From Fodinibius sp964490705 (GTDB taxonomy: Bacteria; Bacteroidota; Rhodothermia; Balneolales; Balneolaceae), in the NCBI GenBank assembly GCA_964490705.1, contig CAZBCG010000010.1, positions 54,686 to 118,685 of the forward strand: a DNA stretch of 64,000 bases, in the 5' to 3' direction. The notes beneath the pieces were generated by a model that saw only the letters and a list, made by a program, of their open reading frames with translations, had not been told where the DNA came from and did not search any database. The translations under genes were made by a program, and so were the position numbers. This document shows, in pieces, positions 54,415 to 64,000 of this stretch (positions within the stretch are counted from its first letter, which is position 1; each line of letters starts with the position of its first letter).

Positions 54415-56235
54415 ATGTACAAAGATATCAGAAATATCGCGATTATCGCGCACGTTGACCACGGCAAGACCACGCTGGTTGATCAGATGCTGAAGCAGAG
54501 TGGGACCTTCCGTGAAAACGAAGAGGTAGCCGAACGCGTGATGGACTCCGGCGACCTCGAGCGCGAAAAGGGTATCACTATCAGCTCAAAAAACACCGCG
54601 ATCAAATGGGGCGATACCAAGATTAATATCGTAGATACGCCCGGTCACGCTGACTTTGGCGGCGAAGTGGAACGAATCCTAAAGATGGTAAACGGTGTAA
54701 TTATTCTGGTTGATGCCGCCGAAGGACCGCTGCCACAGACCAAATTTGTGCTTCGTAAATCACTGCAGCTTGGCTACGAGCCCATTGTGGTGATCAATAA
54801 GATCGACCGCAAGGATGCACGTCCCGATGAGGTGCTCAACGAAATTTTTGATCTTTTTGTGATGCTCGATGCCACCAATGAGCAGCTCGACTTTCCCATC
54901 ATTTATGCAGAGGGGATTAATGGTATTGCCAAGCACGAGCTCGAAGATGACAACGACGATCTCGTTCCGCTTTTTGATAAAATTGTAGAGCATATTCCCG
55001 CACCGGAGCAGGATCTGGACGCGTCTTTTAAGATGCTGGTGAGCAGTATCGACTGGAATGATTATGTGGGACGAATTGGCATCGGCCGCGTGGAGCAGGG
55101 CACTATTGAACAGGGACAGCAAATTGCGCTGCTTAACAGAGACGGAGAGCTTAAAGAGAAAGCGCGGGCAACCAAGCTGTTTACGTTTAATGGATTAAAA
55201 CGCGAACCCGTGGAAAAAGCCGTGGCCGGAGATATTTTTGCACTGGCCGGCTACGAAAAAGTGGATATTGGAGATACCCTTACGGCAGCCAGCGATATGA
55301 CGGCCATAGATTATCCCGATATCGACCAGCCCACCATGGCGATGTTTTTCCGTGTGAACGATTCGCCGTTTGCGGGATTGGAAGGCCAATATGTGACCTC
55401 CAATCAGATTAAAAATCGCCTGATGCGCGAAACTCGAGCTAATGTCTCCATCGAAGTTGAGCAGACCGATAATCCCGATATTTACAAAGTATCAGGACGT
55501 GGAGAGCTGCAGCTGGCCATTTTGACGGAGACCATGCGGCGCGAAGGATATGAATTTTCGGTTTCGCGTCCCGAAGTGTTATTTCAAGAGATCGACGGAC
55601 AGCGCCACGAGCCGTTCGAAGAAGTAGTCGTGGATGTCCACCAAGATTACAGCAACCGCGTGATTGATAATCTGCAACAGCGGAAGGGAATTATGACCTC
55701 CATGACGCAGGAGGGAGAGAACAATCGCCTGATTTTTAAGGTACCTTCACGTGGACTTATTGGTTTCCGTAGCGAGATGATGACCGAGACGCGCGGCACC
55801 GGTATCATGCACCAGCAGTTTGATTCGTATGAACCGTTTGCCGGATCTATTCCCGGTCGCACAAGTGGCACTCTCATTGCGCTGGAAAAAGGCGAAGTAA
55901 CCAGTTATGCCCTCGAAGGATTGCAAGATCGCGGTATATTTTTAGTTGAGCCCGGCGACAAGGTGTATGAGGGACAGGTAGTGGGCATCAACAATCGCTC
56001 TGATGATTTAGTGGTGAATGTGGTGAAGAAAAAGAATTTGACCAATCACCGCGAGACCCAAAGTAAGGATGATGTTAAGCTTGATCCCGCCAAGGATATG
56101 AGTTTAGAGCAGTGCATCGAGTTTATTGATGATGACGAGCTGCTGGAAGTTACCCCGGAAAGCTTGCGTATCCGTAAAAAATATCTCGACTTTAACGAAC
56201 GGAAGCGAGCTAAAAAACAGAAAGAGTTTGCTTAA
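54415..56235 (+). CDS. typA: translational GTPase TypA/BipA
   Basis: A 606-residue ribosome-associated GTPase. The G1 loop is AHVDHGKTTL, the switch/G2-G3 region includes ERVMDSGDLEREKGITI and VDTPGHADFG, and G4 is NKIDRKDA. Domains II, III and V and the TypA-specific C-terminal domain (LTNHRETQSKDDVKL) follow. BipA helps 50S assembly and survival under stress. Its leader contains a repeat element. Its TAA is immediately adjacent to the stop of the convergent DUF2306-like gene, with no intergenic base. Confidence 0.96.
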   Translation: MYKDIRNIAIIAHVDHGKTTLVDQMLKQSGTFRENEEVAERVMDSGDLEREKGITISSKNTAIKWGDTKINIVDTPGHADFGGEVERILKMVNGVIILVDAAEGPLPQTKFVLRKSLQLGYEPIVVINKIDRKDARPDEVLNEIFDLFVMLDATNEQLDFPIIYAEGINGIAKHELEDDNDDLVPLFDKIVEHIPAPEQDLDASFKMLVSSIDWNDYVGRIGIGRVEQGTIEQGQQIALLNRDGELKEKARATKLFTFNGLKREPVEKAVAGDIFALAGYEKVDIGDTLTAASDMTAIDYPDIDQPTMAMFFRVNDSPFAGLEGQYVTSNQIKNRLMRETRANVSIEVEQTDNPDIYKVSGRGELQLAILTETMRREGYEFSVSRPEVLFQEIDGQRHEPFEEVVVDVHQDYSNRVIDNLQQRKGIMTSMTQEGENNRLIFKVPSRGLIGFRSEMMTETRGTGIMHQQFDSYEPFAGSIPGRTSGTLIALEKGEVTSYALEGLQDRGIFLVEPGDKVYEGQVVGINNRSDDLVVNVVKKKNLTNHRETQSKDDVKLDPAKDMSLEQCIEFIDDDELLEVTPESLRIRKKYLDFNERKRAKKQKEFA

Positions 56236-56715
56236 TTAGATATTTGCAAACTCTTCTCCCCAGTAATTTTTTCGGTCATAAAACCAGCCGCCGCCGAGCA
56301 GCATGACGATGCCGGTACCGAATCCCACCATCCCGAAAAAGGGAGTTTGTGGTACTCGAACCAGGACTTCAGCAACAAAAGCCGCATATAATCCCATTAC
56401 GGACCAGTACATAAAGCTAAAGTGCAGAGGTACCCAATTATCCGGTTTTCGAAGTATAGCGGGAATCATACCCCCGACCAGTGTTACCCCACTCACGACT
56501 GCCGCCCAGTGAAAAACACCCCAGCCGCCGAACAACCGATAGATCATAAATGCAGTGGCTACCACCCCGGTCATCGCTGCAGCATAAACATATCCGATTT
56601 TTCGATGGATTTGCGTGCCTTTACGCATCAGCAAAATAAACGTGCCGCAAATGAGCGATATGATTGATGCGGCCAGGTGTGTGCTACCAATCCAGTCATG
56701 TACAATATTATCCAT
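56236..56715 (-). CDS. DUF2306-like membrane protein
   Basis: From the ATG at 56715 the protein has about 159 residues; an upstream ATG at 56745 would overlap the regulator gene by 20 bases. Four hydrophobic segments are visible, starting IGSTHLAASIISLICGTFILL, and HRKIGYVYAAAM is the motif typical of DUF2306 proteins. Function unknown. It is the last of three genes with the wHTH regulator and another membrane protein. Its stop abuts the typA stop. Confidence 0.8.
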   Translation of the reverse strand: MDNIVHDWIGSTHLAASIISLICGTFILLMRKGTQIHRKIGYVYAAAMTGVVATAFMIYRLFGGWGVFHWAAVVSGVTLVGGMIPAILRKPDNWVPLHFSFMYWSVMGLYAAFVAEVLVRVPQTPFFGMVGFGTGIVMLLGGGWFYDRKNYWGEEFANI

Positions 56716-56725
56716 GGTAAAATGG

Positions 56726-57025
56726 CTAGTTTTGGTTGGGAACATCCAGGTATTGCTGCAAAGTGTTCACGTATTCTTCAAATGCTTCAATACCTTCTTG
56801 GGTGATACTGTATGAGGTGTTGGGTTTGTTGTTCATGAATGATTTTGTGATTTTGATATAGCCCGCCTCTTCAAGCTTGCTCATCTGCACGCTTATATTT
56901 CCTGCGCTGGCTTCGGTTTCTTTTTTGATGAAGTTGTAGTCCGCTTCTTCGACACTGATCAACAAGGACATGATAGCCAGCCGCAGTTGCGAATGCAGCA
57001 GCGGATTTAAATCGTCATAAGCCAT
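56726..57025 (-). CDS. winged-helix transcriptional regulator
   Basis: A 99-residue DNA-binding protein of the small wHTH type (PF13601-like). LHSQLRLAIMSLL is the first helix, SAGNISVQMSKLEEAGYI the recognition-helix region and KPNTSYSITQEGIEAFEEYV the wing and last helix. It is encoded 2 bases after a membrane protein gene and just before another, so it probably controls its own operon; a 16-bp palindrome upstream of the operon is a candidate operator. The signal is unknown. Confidence 0.85.
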   Translation of the reverse strand: MAYDDLNPLLHSQLRLAIMSLLISVEEADYNFIKKETEASAGNISVQMSKLEEAGYIKITKSFMNNKPNTSYSITQEGIEAFEEYVNTLQQYLDVPNQN

Positions 57026-57027
57026 GG

Positions 57028-57603
57028 CTACCTCTCACTGTTTTTAAGGATGTAACCGGGCAGAAGGTATCCACCCAGAATCGCTGCCGCTGTGGCCAGT
57101 AGCTGGTAGGGCAGTGCCACTAAAAAAGCCACAATTGACATCGCCCAAATAAAAACTGCTCCCCATTTTAAGGGATTAAACTTTAGAATAGTGCCGCTCA
57201 AAAATGTGGAGCCGGCCGTTAATACCAGCACCACGGGTGTGATGTAAAAATTGATCTTGGCAATGAAAAACAGAATGATAAAGTAATTGACCAGGAAGAT
57301 GGCCCATATCGTCAGATTTAACTGCTCGGCATAAGTCGAAGCTCCCCGTTCATTGCGATCTTTTCTGCCTTTCCCGATGGATGCCAAAATACCAATAATG
57401 ATAATTGCCCAGGCCCACTCGGGATGGGCAACATTACTAAACTCCAGAAGAAAGTAATGACCAAGGCTGCCGGCTGTGATAACCCACCCCCAGAGTAGAA
57501 AATAAAATGAACTGTTTTTGATGTTCCCTTTGGCTTGGGTAATCATCCTGTGGATAATTTCCAAGCGTTGCTGATTGTCTATTGATTCTTCTTTATTGCC
57601 CAT
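57028..57603 (-). CDS. membrane protein, unknown, first gene of the wHTH operon
   Basis: A 191-residue protein with a charged N-terminus (MGNKEESIDNQQRLEIIHRM) and five hydrophobic segments, for example FYFLLWGWVITAGSLGHYFL. I recognise no specific family; such proteins are common next to PF13601 regulators in Bacteroidota. The regulator gene starts 2 bases after its stop. Role may be in envelope stress or transport, unproven. Confidence 0.7.
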   Translation of the reverse strand: MGNKEESIDNQQRLEIIHRMITQAKGNIKNSSFYFLLWGWVITAGSLGHYFLLEFSNVAHPEWAWAIIIIGILASIGKGRKDRNERGASTYAEQLNLTIWAIFLVNYFIILFFIAKINFYITPVVLVLTAGSTFLSGTILKFNPLKWGAVFIWAMSIVAFLVALPYQLLATAAAILGGYLLPGYILKNSER

Positions 57604-57642
57604 AACAGTGTAATTTCGTTTCTATATTAAACTACACTTAAT

Positions 57643-57658
57643 TATAAAGTACTTTATA
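57643..57658. promoter_or_regulatory. 16-bp palindrome, candidate operator of the wHTH operon
   Basis: TATAAAGTACTTTATA is perfectly self-complementary and lies 40 bases upstream of the first gene of the operon, where a small winged-helix dimer could bind. The rest of the 57604-57741 gap is AT-rich. Confidence 0.5.
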
Positions 57659-57741
57659 GTATAAATCAATAAAATCACATGATGGAATTCTTGTTCTGAA
57701 CCATGTATTTTCGGCAAGCTAACAGTTAACGAATACAACAA

Positions 57742-58212
57742 ATGAACGCATCAGAAAAGGATAGCAAGCGACGTATAGATCGAGAAATAGCAGCGTGGCT
57801 GGATCGCAAATTTACGATCCCGGGTACCAATATTCGTTTTGGCATTGATCCCATTTTGGGATTGATTCCCGGAGCGGGCGATTGGCTGGCAGGGGTGATT
57901 TCGCTCTACTTCTTGATTCAGGCGGCCATGCTGGGTGGTCGTGCCTCGGTGCTGGGACGCATGTTTATCAATATTCTGTTGGATGTGCTGATCGGTTCGA
58001 TTCCTGTTTTAGGCGAAATTTTTGATGTGTACTGGAAAGCGAACATCCGCAATGCAAAAATTTTGGATGAGCTTCATTCCAATCCGGAACAAACTACCAC
58101 CGAAAGCCGGTTATGGATCTGGGTGGTCGTTGTACAATTTATTGTACTTATTCTGGCGTTATTATGGCTGATCGGCTGGCTGATTATTGAGCTGTTGGGG
58201 CTAATTTTTTAA
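57742..58212 (+). CDS. DUF4112 domain membrane protein
   Basis: A 156-residue protein. The DUF4112 core is recognisable as DRKFTIPGTNIRFGIDPILG, then LIPGAGDWLAGVISLYFL and a motif IPVLGEIFDVYWKANIRN; a final membrane helix (WVVVVQFIVLILALLWLIGW) follows. Function unknown. It is alone on the plus strand, convergent with recG, and its stop is 15 bases from the recG stop. Confidence 0.85.
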   Translation: MNASEKDSKRRIDREIAAWLDRKFTIPGTNIRFGIDPILGLIPGAGDWLAGVISLYFLIQAAMLGGRASVLGRMFINILLDVLIGSIPVLGEIFDVYWKANIRNAKILDELHSNPEQTTTESRLWIWVVVVQFIVLILALLWLIGWLIIELLGLIF

Positions 58213-58227
58213 ACCACAGCTAAAAAG

Positions 58228-60297
58228 CTATCCAACGCCGTACAGCTTACTTTTTTCCTTATAATAGGGCATAAACACTTTTTTCAGCTCATGGTGCTCT
58301 TGTTTCTCTAAATTCAGGTCATTATTAATGATATTCCACGCCTCGGTTTTGGCCTGCTCCAGGATCCACTGATCCTCGACGATATCGGCCACACGAAATT
58401 CCGGCGGGCCGCTTTGTTTGGTACCCAAAAAATCGCCGGGACCCCGCAGTTCCAGATCCGCCTCGGCAATTGCAAAGCCGTCGTTGGTTTCGGCCATTTT
58501 TCGCAGGCGAAACTGTCCTTCTTTGCTGACTTTCTGCCCATAAATCAAAATGCAGTAGCTCTGGCGCTCCCCGCGGCCAATGCGTCCCCGCAGCTGATGG
58601 AGCTGTGACAGTCCAAATCGCTCGGCGTGCTCTACAATCATGATGCTGGCATTGGGCACATCAACGCCCACTTCGATGACGGTGGTGGAAACGAGTACCT
58701 GTATATCATTGGTGATGAATTTTTGCATCATTTCATCCTTTTCTTCGGACGCCATTCTACCATGCAACAGCCCAACATTGAAATTTGAAAATTGTGATTT
58801 GAGTTTTTCAAAACCCGCCGTGGCGTCTTTGAGATCCATCTTCTCGGATTCTTCCACCAGCGGATATACTACATAGGCCTGTCCGCCATCCTGAAGCTCT
58901 TTTTCTACAAAGTCGTAAATCTCGTCATGCTTCTTCTGCGGACGAACGGCCGTCTTCACGGGTTTACGTCCACTAGGCATACCTTTAATAATGGAGATGT
59001 CCAGATCACTATATAAGGTCATGGCCAGCGAGCGGGGGATCGGTGTAGCCGACATCACCAGCACATGGGGATGGGATCCTTTTTCTAAAATTTCGGCACG
59101 CTGTTTTACGCCAAAGCGGTGTTGCTCATCAATGACAGCTAATCCAAGATTGTTAAAGTTGACCTCTTCCTGAATTACTGCGTGGGTGCCCACAACGATA
59201 TCACAACTTCCGCCTTCGACGGCGGTAAGAATATCAGTACGCAGGCTACTTTTTTGATTGCCTACCAGCAGTCGAATGTTGATGTCCAGTGATTCCAGGA
59301 AATCTGATAGCGTTCGAAAATGCTGTTCGGCCAGAATTTCGGTAGGGGCCATAAAGGCTGCCTGGTAGCCATTGTCAATGGCCATCAGGATGGCGCCCAG
59401 AGCCACGATCGTTTTGCCCGAGCCCACATCCCCCTGGATAAGTCGATTCATCTGCTTGCCCGAACGAACATCCTTTTTGATATCCGACAGGGCCGATTTT
59501 TGTCCGTCGGTGAGCTCAAAAGGGAGGTGCTCGTTGAAAAATTGCGATGTGTAATTGCCGAGGTCTTCAAAGACAGGGCCTTGGTGCTTTTCAATGATCT
59601 CGTTCTTTGTCTTAGCTACACTCAGCTCAAATAGGAATAGCTCTTCAAACTTAAAGCGCTTGAACGCCTGTTTGTATTCCGATGCCGACTCCGGGAAGTG
59701 GATCATCCGGTAGGCCTCGTGGCGCTGGGGAAGCGAATGGTTTTGACGAACGGAATCCGGTAAAAATTCGGGCGGCTTTTCGTGTTTAAGGATCACTTTT
59801 TGCCACTGGTGGATAAGTTTGCTGCTGGTGTGGGTTTTTGATAATGCTTTACTACTGGGATATACCGGCACAATCTGTTTGAGATCCTCGATATCCTCAG
59901 AGTCATCCACCTTGTCGTATTCGGGATGAGCAATAGAAATATAGCGGCCATACTTTTTCGCTTTTCCAAAAAAGGCGACGACTTCTCCCTCCTTGAAATT
60001 CTTCTTCATATAGTGGGCGCCCTTGAACCACACCCCTTTTAGTGAGGCCGTATCATCTTGTATGATCACTTCCAGTCGTTTCTTTTTTCCGTATCCTTTT
60101 TGCTGTATTTTCTTGATTCGTCCCACTACGGTAACTTCTTCGCCTTGGCCGCTGACCTGACGGATAGAAGAGACGGTTGTACGGTCTAAATAGCGTCGCG
60201 GAAAGAAGTTAAGCAGGTCTAAGATGCTGTTGATTCCACTCTCAGATAGGGCCTTTATGCGTTTGGTACTCAGGTTTGGAAGATCAACTAATTTCAA
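58228..60297 (-). CDS. recG: ATP-dependent DNA helicase RecG
   Basis: A 689-residue branch-migrating helicase that remodels stalled forks and Holliday junctions. The N-terminal wedge/OB domain includes RQVSGQGEEVTVVGRI; the helicase motor has GDVGSGKTIVALGAI (Walker A), DEQHRFGV (motif II), SATPIPRSLA (motif III) and a C-terminal QLRGRIGRG (motif VI). The length is standard. It is divergent from the str operon, with a 196-base gap holding the promoters. Confidence 0.95.
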   Translation of the reverse strand: MKLVDLPNLSTKRIKALSESGINSILDLLNFFPRRYLDRTTVSSIRQVSGQGEEVTVVGRIKKIQQKGYGKKKRLEVIIQDDTASLKGVWFKGAHYMKKNFKEGEVVAFFGKAKKYGRYISIAHPEYDKVDDSEDIEDLKQIVPVYPSSKALSKTHTSSKLIHQWQKVILKHEKPPEFLPDSVRQNHSLPQRHEAYRMIHFPESASEYKQAFKRFKFEELFLFELSVAKTKNEIIEKHQGPVFEDLGNYTSQFFNEHLPFELTDGQKSALSDIKKDVRSGKQMNRLIQGDVGSGKTIVALGAILMAIDNGYQAAFMAPTEILAEQHFRTLSDFLESLDINIRLLVGNQKSSLRTDILTAVEGGSCDIVVGTHAVIQEEVNFNNLGLAVIDEQHRFGVKQRAEILEKGSHPHVLVMSATPIPRSLAMTLYSDLDISIIKGMPSGRKPVKTAVRPQKKHDEIYDFVEKELQDGGQAYVVYPLVEESEKMDLKDATAGFEKLKSQFSNFNVGLLHGRMASEEKDEMMQKFITNDIQVLVSTTVIEVGVDVPNASIMIVEHAERFGLSQLHQLRGRIGRGERQSYCILIYGQKVSKEGQFRLRKMAETNDGFAIAEADLELRGPGDFLGTKQSGPPEFRVADIVEDQWILEQAKTEAWNIINNDLNLEKQEHHELKKVFMPYYKEKSKLYGVG

Positions 60298-60493
60298 AAT
60301 AGTAATACTGATATATAATTATATACTAGTTATTTGAAGCCTTCTGACGGCTTTTCCGGCAATTATATTGGAAGTAGAGTACGAAAGCGAAAAAAGAAAA
60401 GAAAACGCATATTTTTTCTTGCAATGGTACCCCATAATTCCTTATCATTGGCAACTCTTGTTCGACCGAAAAATCAATTAAGCGTATTAAATC

Positions 60494-60865
60494 GTGCCTA
60501 CAATACAACAACTTATTCGCAAAGGTAGAAAAAGCAAGCCTAGTAAGACAACGGCTCCTGCTTTGGAAAACTGTCCGCAGAAACGCGGCGTTTGTGTACG
60601 AGTTTATACTACTACGCCTAAAAAGCCAAATTCGGCTCTGCGTAAGGTTGCTCGTGTGCGTTTGACTAATGGTTATGAAGTAACTGCATATATCCCCGGT
60701 GAGGGGCACAACCTGCAGGAACACAGCATTGTGCTTGTTCGCGGCGGTCGAGTAAAAGACTTGCCCGGGGTACGTTATCATATCGTGCGCGGTACGCTCG
60801 ATACGGCCGGCGTCGAAGATCGCAAGCAGGGTCGCAGCCTCTACGGTACTAAAAAGCCTAATTAG
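60494..60865 (+). CDS. rpsL: 30S ribosomal protein S12
   Basis: A 123-residue decoding-centre protein, first gene of the str operon. The start is GTG giving the canonical MPTIQQLIRKGR. The streptomycin-contact lysines are present in TTPKKPNSALRKVARV and GGRVKDLPGVRYH, so no classic resistance change is seen. The upstream 60298-60493 gap should hold the str promoter; I could not pick one convincingly. Confidence 0.98.
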   Translation: MPTIQQLIRKGRKSKPSKTTAPALENCPQKRGVCVRVYTTTPKKPNSALRKVARVRLTNGYEVTAYIPGEGHNLQEHSIVLVRGGRVKDLPGVRYHIVRGTLDTAGVEDRKQGRSLYGTKKPN

Positions 60866-60898
60866 TAATTGTTGAGTAGGAATTAAACTGAAAAGAAT

Positions 60899-61366
60899 AT
60901 GAGAAGAAAGACAGCAGACAAGCGTGAGGTAACACCTGATCCGGTATTTGGAGATAAGATGGTTACGCGCTTCGTAAATAACCTGATGCGGGACGGGAAA
61001 AAGAATGTTGCCCGCAAGATTCTCTATCAAGCATTTGAAGTTATTGAAGAAGAAACCGGCGATGAGGGGATGGAAGTATTTAAGAATGCCCTCAGTAATG
61101 TATCGCCTGTTGTTGAGGTTCGATCTCGTCGTGTAGGTGGATCGACTTACCAGGTACCGGTTGAAGTTCGGCCCGATCGCGGGACGGCTCTTGGCATGCG
61201 CTGGTTGATTGATGCATGCCAGACAAGAAATGATAAATCCATGGCTCGCAGATTGTCTCGTGAGCTGTTGGATGCTGCCAATAATGAAGGTGGTGCAGTG
61301 CGAAAGAAGGACGAAGTGCACCGTATGGCAGAAGCAAACAAGGCGTTTGCACACTTTAGATTTTAA
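60899..61366 (+). CDS. rpsG: 30S ribosomal protein S7
   Basis: A 155-residue assembly protein of the 30S head, starting MRRKTADKREVTPDP and ending in the AFAHFRF tail. RRVGGSTYQVPVEVRPDRG is the conserved RNA-binding segment. It lies 33 bases after rpsL and 27 bases before fusA, the usual str order. Also a typical translational repressor of its operon in other bacteria; that is not tested here. Confidence 0.98.
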   Translation: MRRKTADKREVTPDPVFGDKMVTRFVNNLMRDGKKNVARKILYQAFEVIEEETGDEGMEVFKNALSNVSPVVEVRSRRVGGSTYQVPVEVRPDRGTALGMRWLIDACQTRNDKSMARRLSRELLDAANNEGGAVRKKDEVHRMAEANKAFAHFRF

Positions 61367-61393
61367 ACGATTTACTGATACTAACTTAGAGCA

Positions 61394-63538
61394 ATGGCTG
61401 AAACGAAGACGAAAACTGATCCCAAAATTATAGACCGCATTAAGCGGACCCGCAATATTGGTATTGCGGCACACGTAGATGCTGGTAAGACGACTATTAC
61501 GGAGCGCATCCTTTATTATACGGGAATTACCCACCGCATCGGTGAAACGCACGATGGTGCTTCTCAGATGGACTGGATGGATCAGGAGAAGGAGCGAGGC
61601 ATTACCATTACTTCTGCTGCTACGCACTGCATCTGGAAAGATCATCGCATTAATATTATTGATACGCCCGGTCACGTTGACTTTACCGTTGAGGTAGAGC
61701 GTTCGCTTCGTGTTCTTGATGGGATGATTGGTGTTTTTGATTCAGTCGGAGCTGTTCAGCCACAATCTGAAACCGTTTGGCGGCAAGCAAATAAGTATGA
61801 TGTGCCGCGCATGGCATTCGTCAACAAGATGGATCGCGTTGGCGCTGATTTCTTCAACGTTGTTGATGAAATGCAGGAGAAGCTAAACGCCAATGCTATT
61901 CCCATTCAGATACCGATCGGAAAAGAAGAAACCTTCCGCGGTGTTGTTGATCTGATAAAAATGAAGGGTATTATCTGGGATGAAGAAACACTCGGCATGG
62001 AGTATGACGAGATTGAAATCCCGGACGATTTGCAAGAGAAAGCAGAAGAGTATCGCAAGATTATGATCGAGTCTATTGCCGATCATGATGATGCGCTGAT
62101 GGAGAAGTACTTGATGGACGAGGAGATCAGCGAAGAAGAGATTGAAGATGCGCTTCGAGAAGCGACGCTCAGTCGAGATATCACTGTTGTTATGTGTGGT
62201 TCTGCTCTTAAAAATAAGGGTGTGCAGACGGTGCTAGATAAAGTAATTAAGTATCTTCCTAGTCCTTATGATATCCCTCCAATTGAAGGTAAGGATCCTG
62301 AGGATCACGATAATAAACTGTTGCGTAAGCCCAGTGTTCAGGAGCCGTTTTCTGCTCTTGCGTTTAAAATAATGACGGATCCCTATGTTGGTAAGTTGAC
62401 GTTCTTCCGCGTGTATTCCGGAGAACTCGAGAAGGGTTCCTATATATATAACGCCACAACGGGCGAAAAAGAACGCATTGGTCGAATCCTTGAGATGCAT
62501 GCCAATGAAAAGAAAGATCTTGATATCGTTCGTGCCGGAGATATTGCGGCCGCGGTTGGCGTTAAGCAAGTACGAACGGGAGACTCTTTCTGTGATATCG
62601 ATAATCCCATTCTGCTCGAGGAAATTACATTTCCCGAGCCGGTAATTAAGCTTGCCGTTGAGCCAAAATCTAAGGCTGATGCTGAAAAGCTGACGACCGG
62701 ACTTATAAAACTTGCTGAAGAAGATCCTACATTTCAGGTAAATACGGATGAAGATACAGGACAAACCGTTATTGCCGGAATGGGTGAGCTTCACTTAGAA
62801 ATTATTGTTGATCGTCTGAAGCGCGAATTCAAGGTTGAAGCAAATGTTGGTGCTCCACAGGTATCGTACCGTGAGACAATTACGGCAAGCGTTGAGCATC
62901 GCGAAATCTATAAAAAGCAGTCCGGTGGACGCGGTAAGTTTGCCGATATGGAATTTGAAATCGGACCGCTCGAGCACTTTGAGGAATTTGACGAAGAAGA
63001 TAATAACGTTTCTGTTGATGAAGGATTTAAATTTGTCAACGAAATTGTTGGCGGGAATATCCCGACCGAATTTATTCCTTCAGTTGAGAAGGGATTTAAA
63101 AAAGCAATGAATTCCGGTATTCAAGCCGATTATCCGGTGCAGAACATTGGAGTTCGGTTATTTGATGGATCATACCACGATGTGGATTCCGATCAGGTTA
63201 GTTTCGAGCTTTGTGCAAAGATGGCGTTCCGCAATTCTACGCGCAGAGCAAGTCCCAAAATTCTGGAGCCAATCATGGATGTTGAAGTGATTACTCCTGA
63301 AGAATTTATGGGTGATGTGATCGGTGATCTTAATGGCCGACGAGGGCTCATTGGCAAGATGGATAACAACAATGAAGGATCTGTTGTGAAAGCCAAAGTA
63401 CCTCTGTCAGAAATGTTTGGATACACTACCGATCTGCGGTCACTTACCCAGGGACGTGCGACTTCTACTATGGAATTCGCCGAGTATAAGATTGTCCCTG
63501 AAAATGTAGAGAAAGAAATTTTAGAATCACGAGCTTAA
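61394..63538 (+). CDS. fusA: elongation factor G
   Basis: A 714-residue translocase GTPase. G1 is AAHVDAGKTTIT, G2/G3 lie in RGITITSAATHC and DTPGHVDFT, G4 is VNKMDRVGAD. Domains IV and V are present (QSGGRGKFADMEFEIG, GNIPTEFIPSVEKG, FGYTTDLRSLTQGRA). Codon use is like the rest of the window (a 60-base line near the end counts about 40% GC), in sharp contrast to the tuf gene that begins 23 bases later. Confidence 0.98.
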   Translation: MAETKTKTDPKIIDRIKRTRNIGIAAHVDAGKTTITERILYYTGITHRIGETHDGASQMDWMDQEKERGITITSAATHCIWKDHRINIIDTPGHVDFTVEVERSLRVLDGMIGVFDSVGAVQPQSETVWRQANKYDVPRMAFVNKMDRVGADFFNVVDEMQEKLNANAIPIQIPIGKEETFRGVVDLIKMKGIIWDEETLGMEYDEIEIPDDLQEKAEEYRKIMIESIADHDDALMEKYLMDEEISEEEIEDALREATLSRDITVVMCGSALKNKGVQTVLDKVIKYLPSPYDIPPIEGKDPEDHDNKLLRKPSVQEPFSALAFKIMTDPYVGKLTFFRVYSGELEKGSYIYNATTGEKERIGRILEMHANEKKDLDIVRAGDIAAAVGVKQVRTGDSFCDIDNPILLEEITFPEPVIKLAVEPKSKADAEKLTTGLIKLAEEDPTFQVNTDEDTGQTVIAGMGELHLEIIVDRLKREFKVEANVGAPQVSYRETITASVEHREIYKKQSGGRGKFADMEFEIGPLEHFEEFDEEDNNVSVDEGFKFVNEIVGGNIPTEFIPSVEKGFKKAMNSGIQADYPVQNIGVRLFDGSYHDVDSDQVSFELCAKMAFRNSTRRASPKILEPIMDVEVITPEEFMGDVIGDLNGRRGLIGKMDNNNEGSVVKAKVPLSEMFGYTTDLRSLTQGRATSTMEFAEYKIVPENVEKEILESRA

Positions 63539-63561
63539 AATCTCACTAATAATAAAGTATT

Positions 63562-64000
<439 letters not shown>

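Noticed and set aside
60330..60360. Weak hairpin AAGCC/GGCTT near the recG start as a terminator
   Set aside because: Stem of only 5 bp and no T-tract on either strand.
60326..61675. A 449-codon open frame antisense to rpsL, rpsG and the start of fusA
   Set aside because: It lies opposite three certain genes, its product shows no domain or plausible composition, and codon use of ribosomal-protein genes often leaves the opposite strand free of stops.

Overview
The window looks like a chromosome segment from a halophilic member of the Bacteroidota/Balneolota group (Fodinibius/Gracilimonas-like). The reasons are the repeated -7 promoter element TATCTTTG (Bacteroidota-type TAnnTTTG), weak or absent Shine-Dalgarno sequences, lamin-tail surface proteins with a FlgD/T9SS-like C-terminus, a two-component-propeller sensor kinase, several Na+/H+ antiporters and acidic proteins. 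This placement is inference; no rRNA is present. Background GC is in the middle forties.

Layout. 0-2.6 kb: end of a phoH-like gene, a BaiN-type flavoprotein and murI. 2.7-8.3 kb: a giant surface protein of six tandem lamin-tail/Ig modules. 8.6-20.8 kb: housekeeping genes (asd, glyS, a hydrolase, sodC, a VOC protein, an ABC-F ATPase, a CNNM/CBS protein, aspartate kinase, a lipoprotein protease). 20.9-29.1 kb: an ion and amino-acid transport block with a CPA-type antiporter, two tandem paralogous permeases each fused to a PTS EIIA-like and an RCK_C domain, and nhaA. 29.2-33.1 kb: hisS, a small repeat-flanked GxxExxY gene and a quinone oxidoreductase. 33.1-42.4 kb: an accessory glycan block with a flippase, three glycosyltransferases, three sulfotransferases and a YfhO protein. 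42.5-48.8 kb: gatC and an operon of HPr, enzyme I, PGI/PMI, birA, tilS and hpt. 48.8-52.1 kb: a propeller histidine kinase interrupted by one in-frame stop. 52.2-60.3 kb: tRNA-Ser(GCU), small membrane proteins, YjbQ, an SDR, typA, a wHTH operon, a DUF4112 protein and recG. 60.5-64 kb: the str operon rpsL-rpsG-fusA-tuf; tuf is cut by the window end.

How genes connect. HPr and enzyme I could phosphorylate the EIIA-like domains on the two permeases; no sugar-specific EII lies in the window, so a regulatory PTS chain is a reasonable inference. Asd and aspartate kinase act in the same amino-acid pathway but are far apart. The glycan block plausibly makes or modifies a sulfated surface polysaccharide.

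Most interesting signals. (1) A family of short inverted repeats built from CCGCGGAT/CACAGAT units. One copy carries an AT-rich GxxExxY PD-(D/E)XK-like gene; two others are gene-less. The repeats touch or overlap the stop codons of neighbouring genes and even encode the last residues of HisRS. Other repeat families (GAGT units, CAGT units, GTCATYCTGA ends) occupy similar places. (2) tuf switches abruptly from background composition to about 66% GC some 45 bases into the gene, suggesting replacement by imported DNA. (3) The permease-EIIA-RCK fusions. (4) A 19-bp perfect inverted repeat that contains the end of a glycosyltransferase gene.
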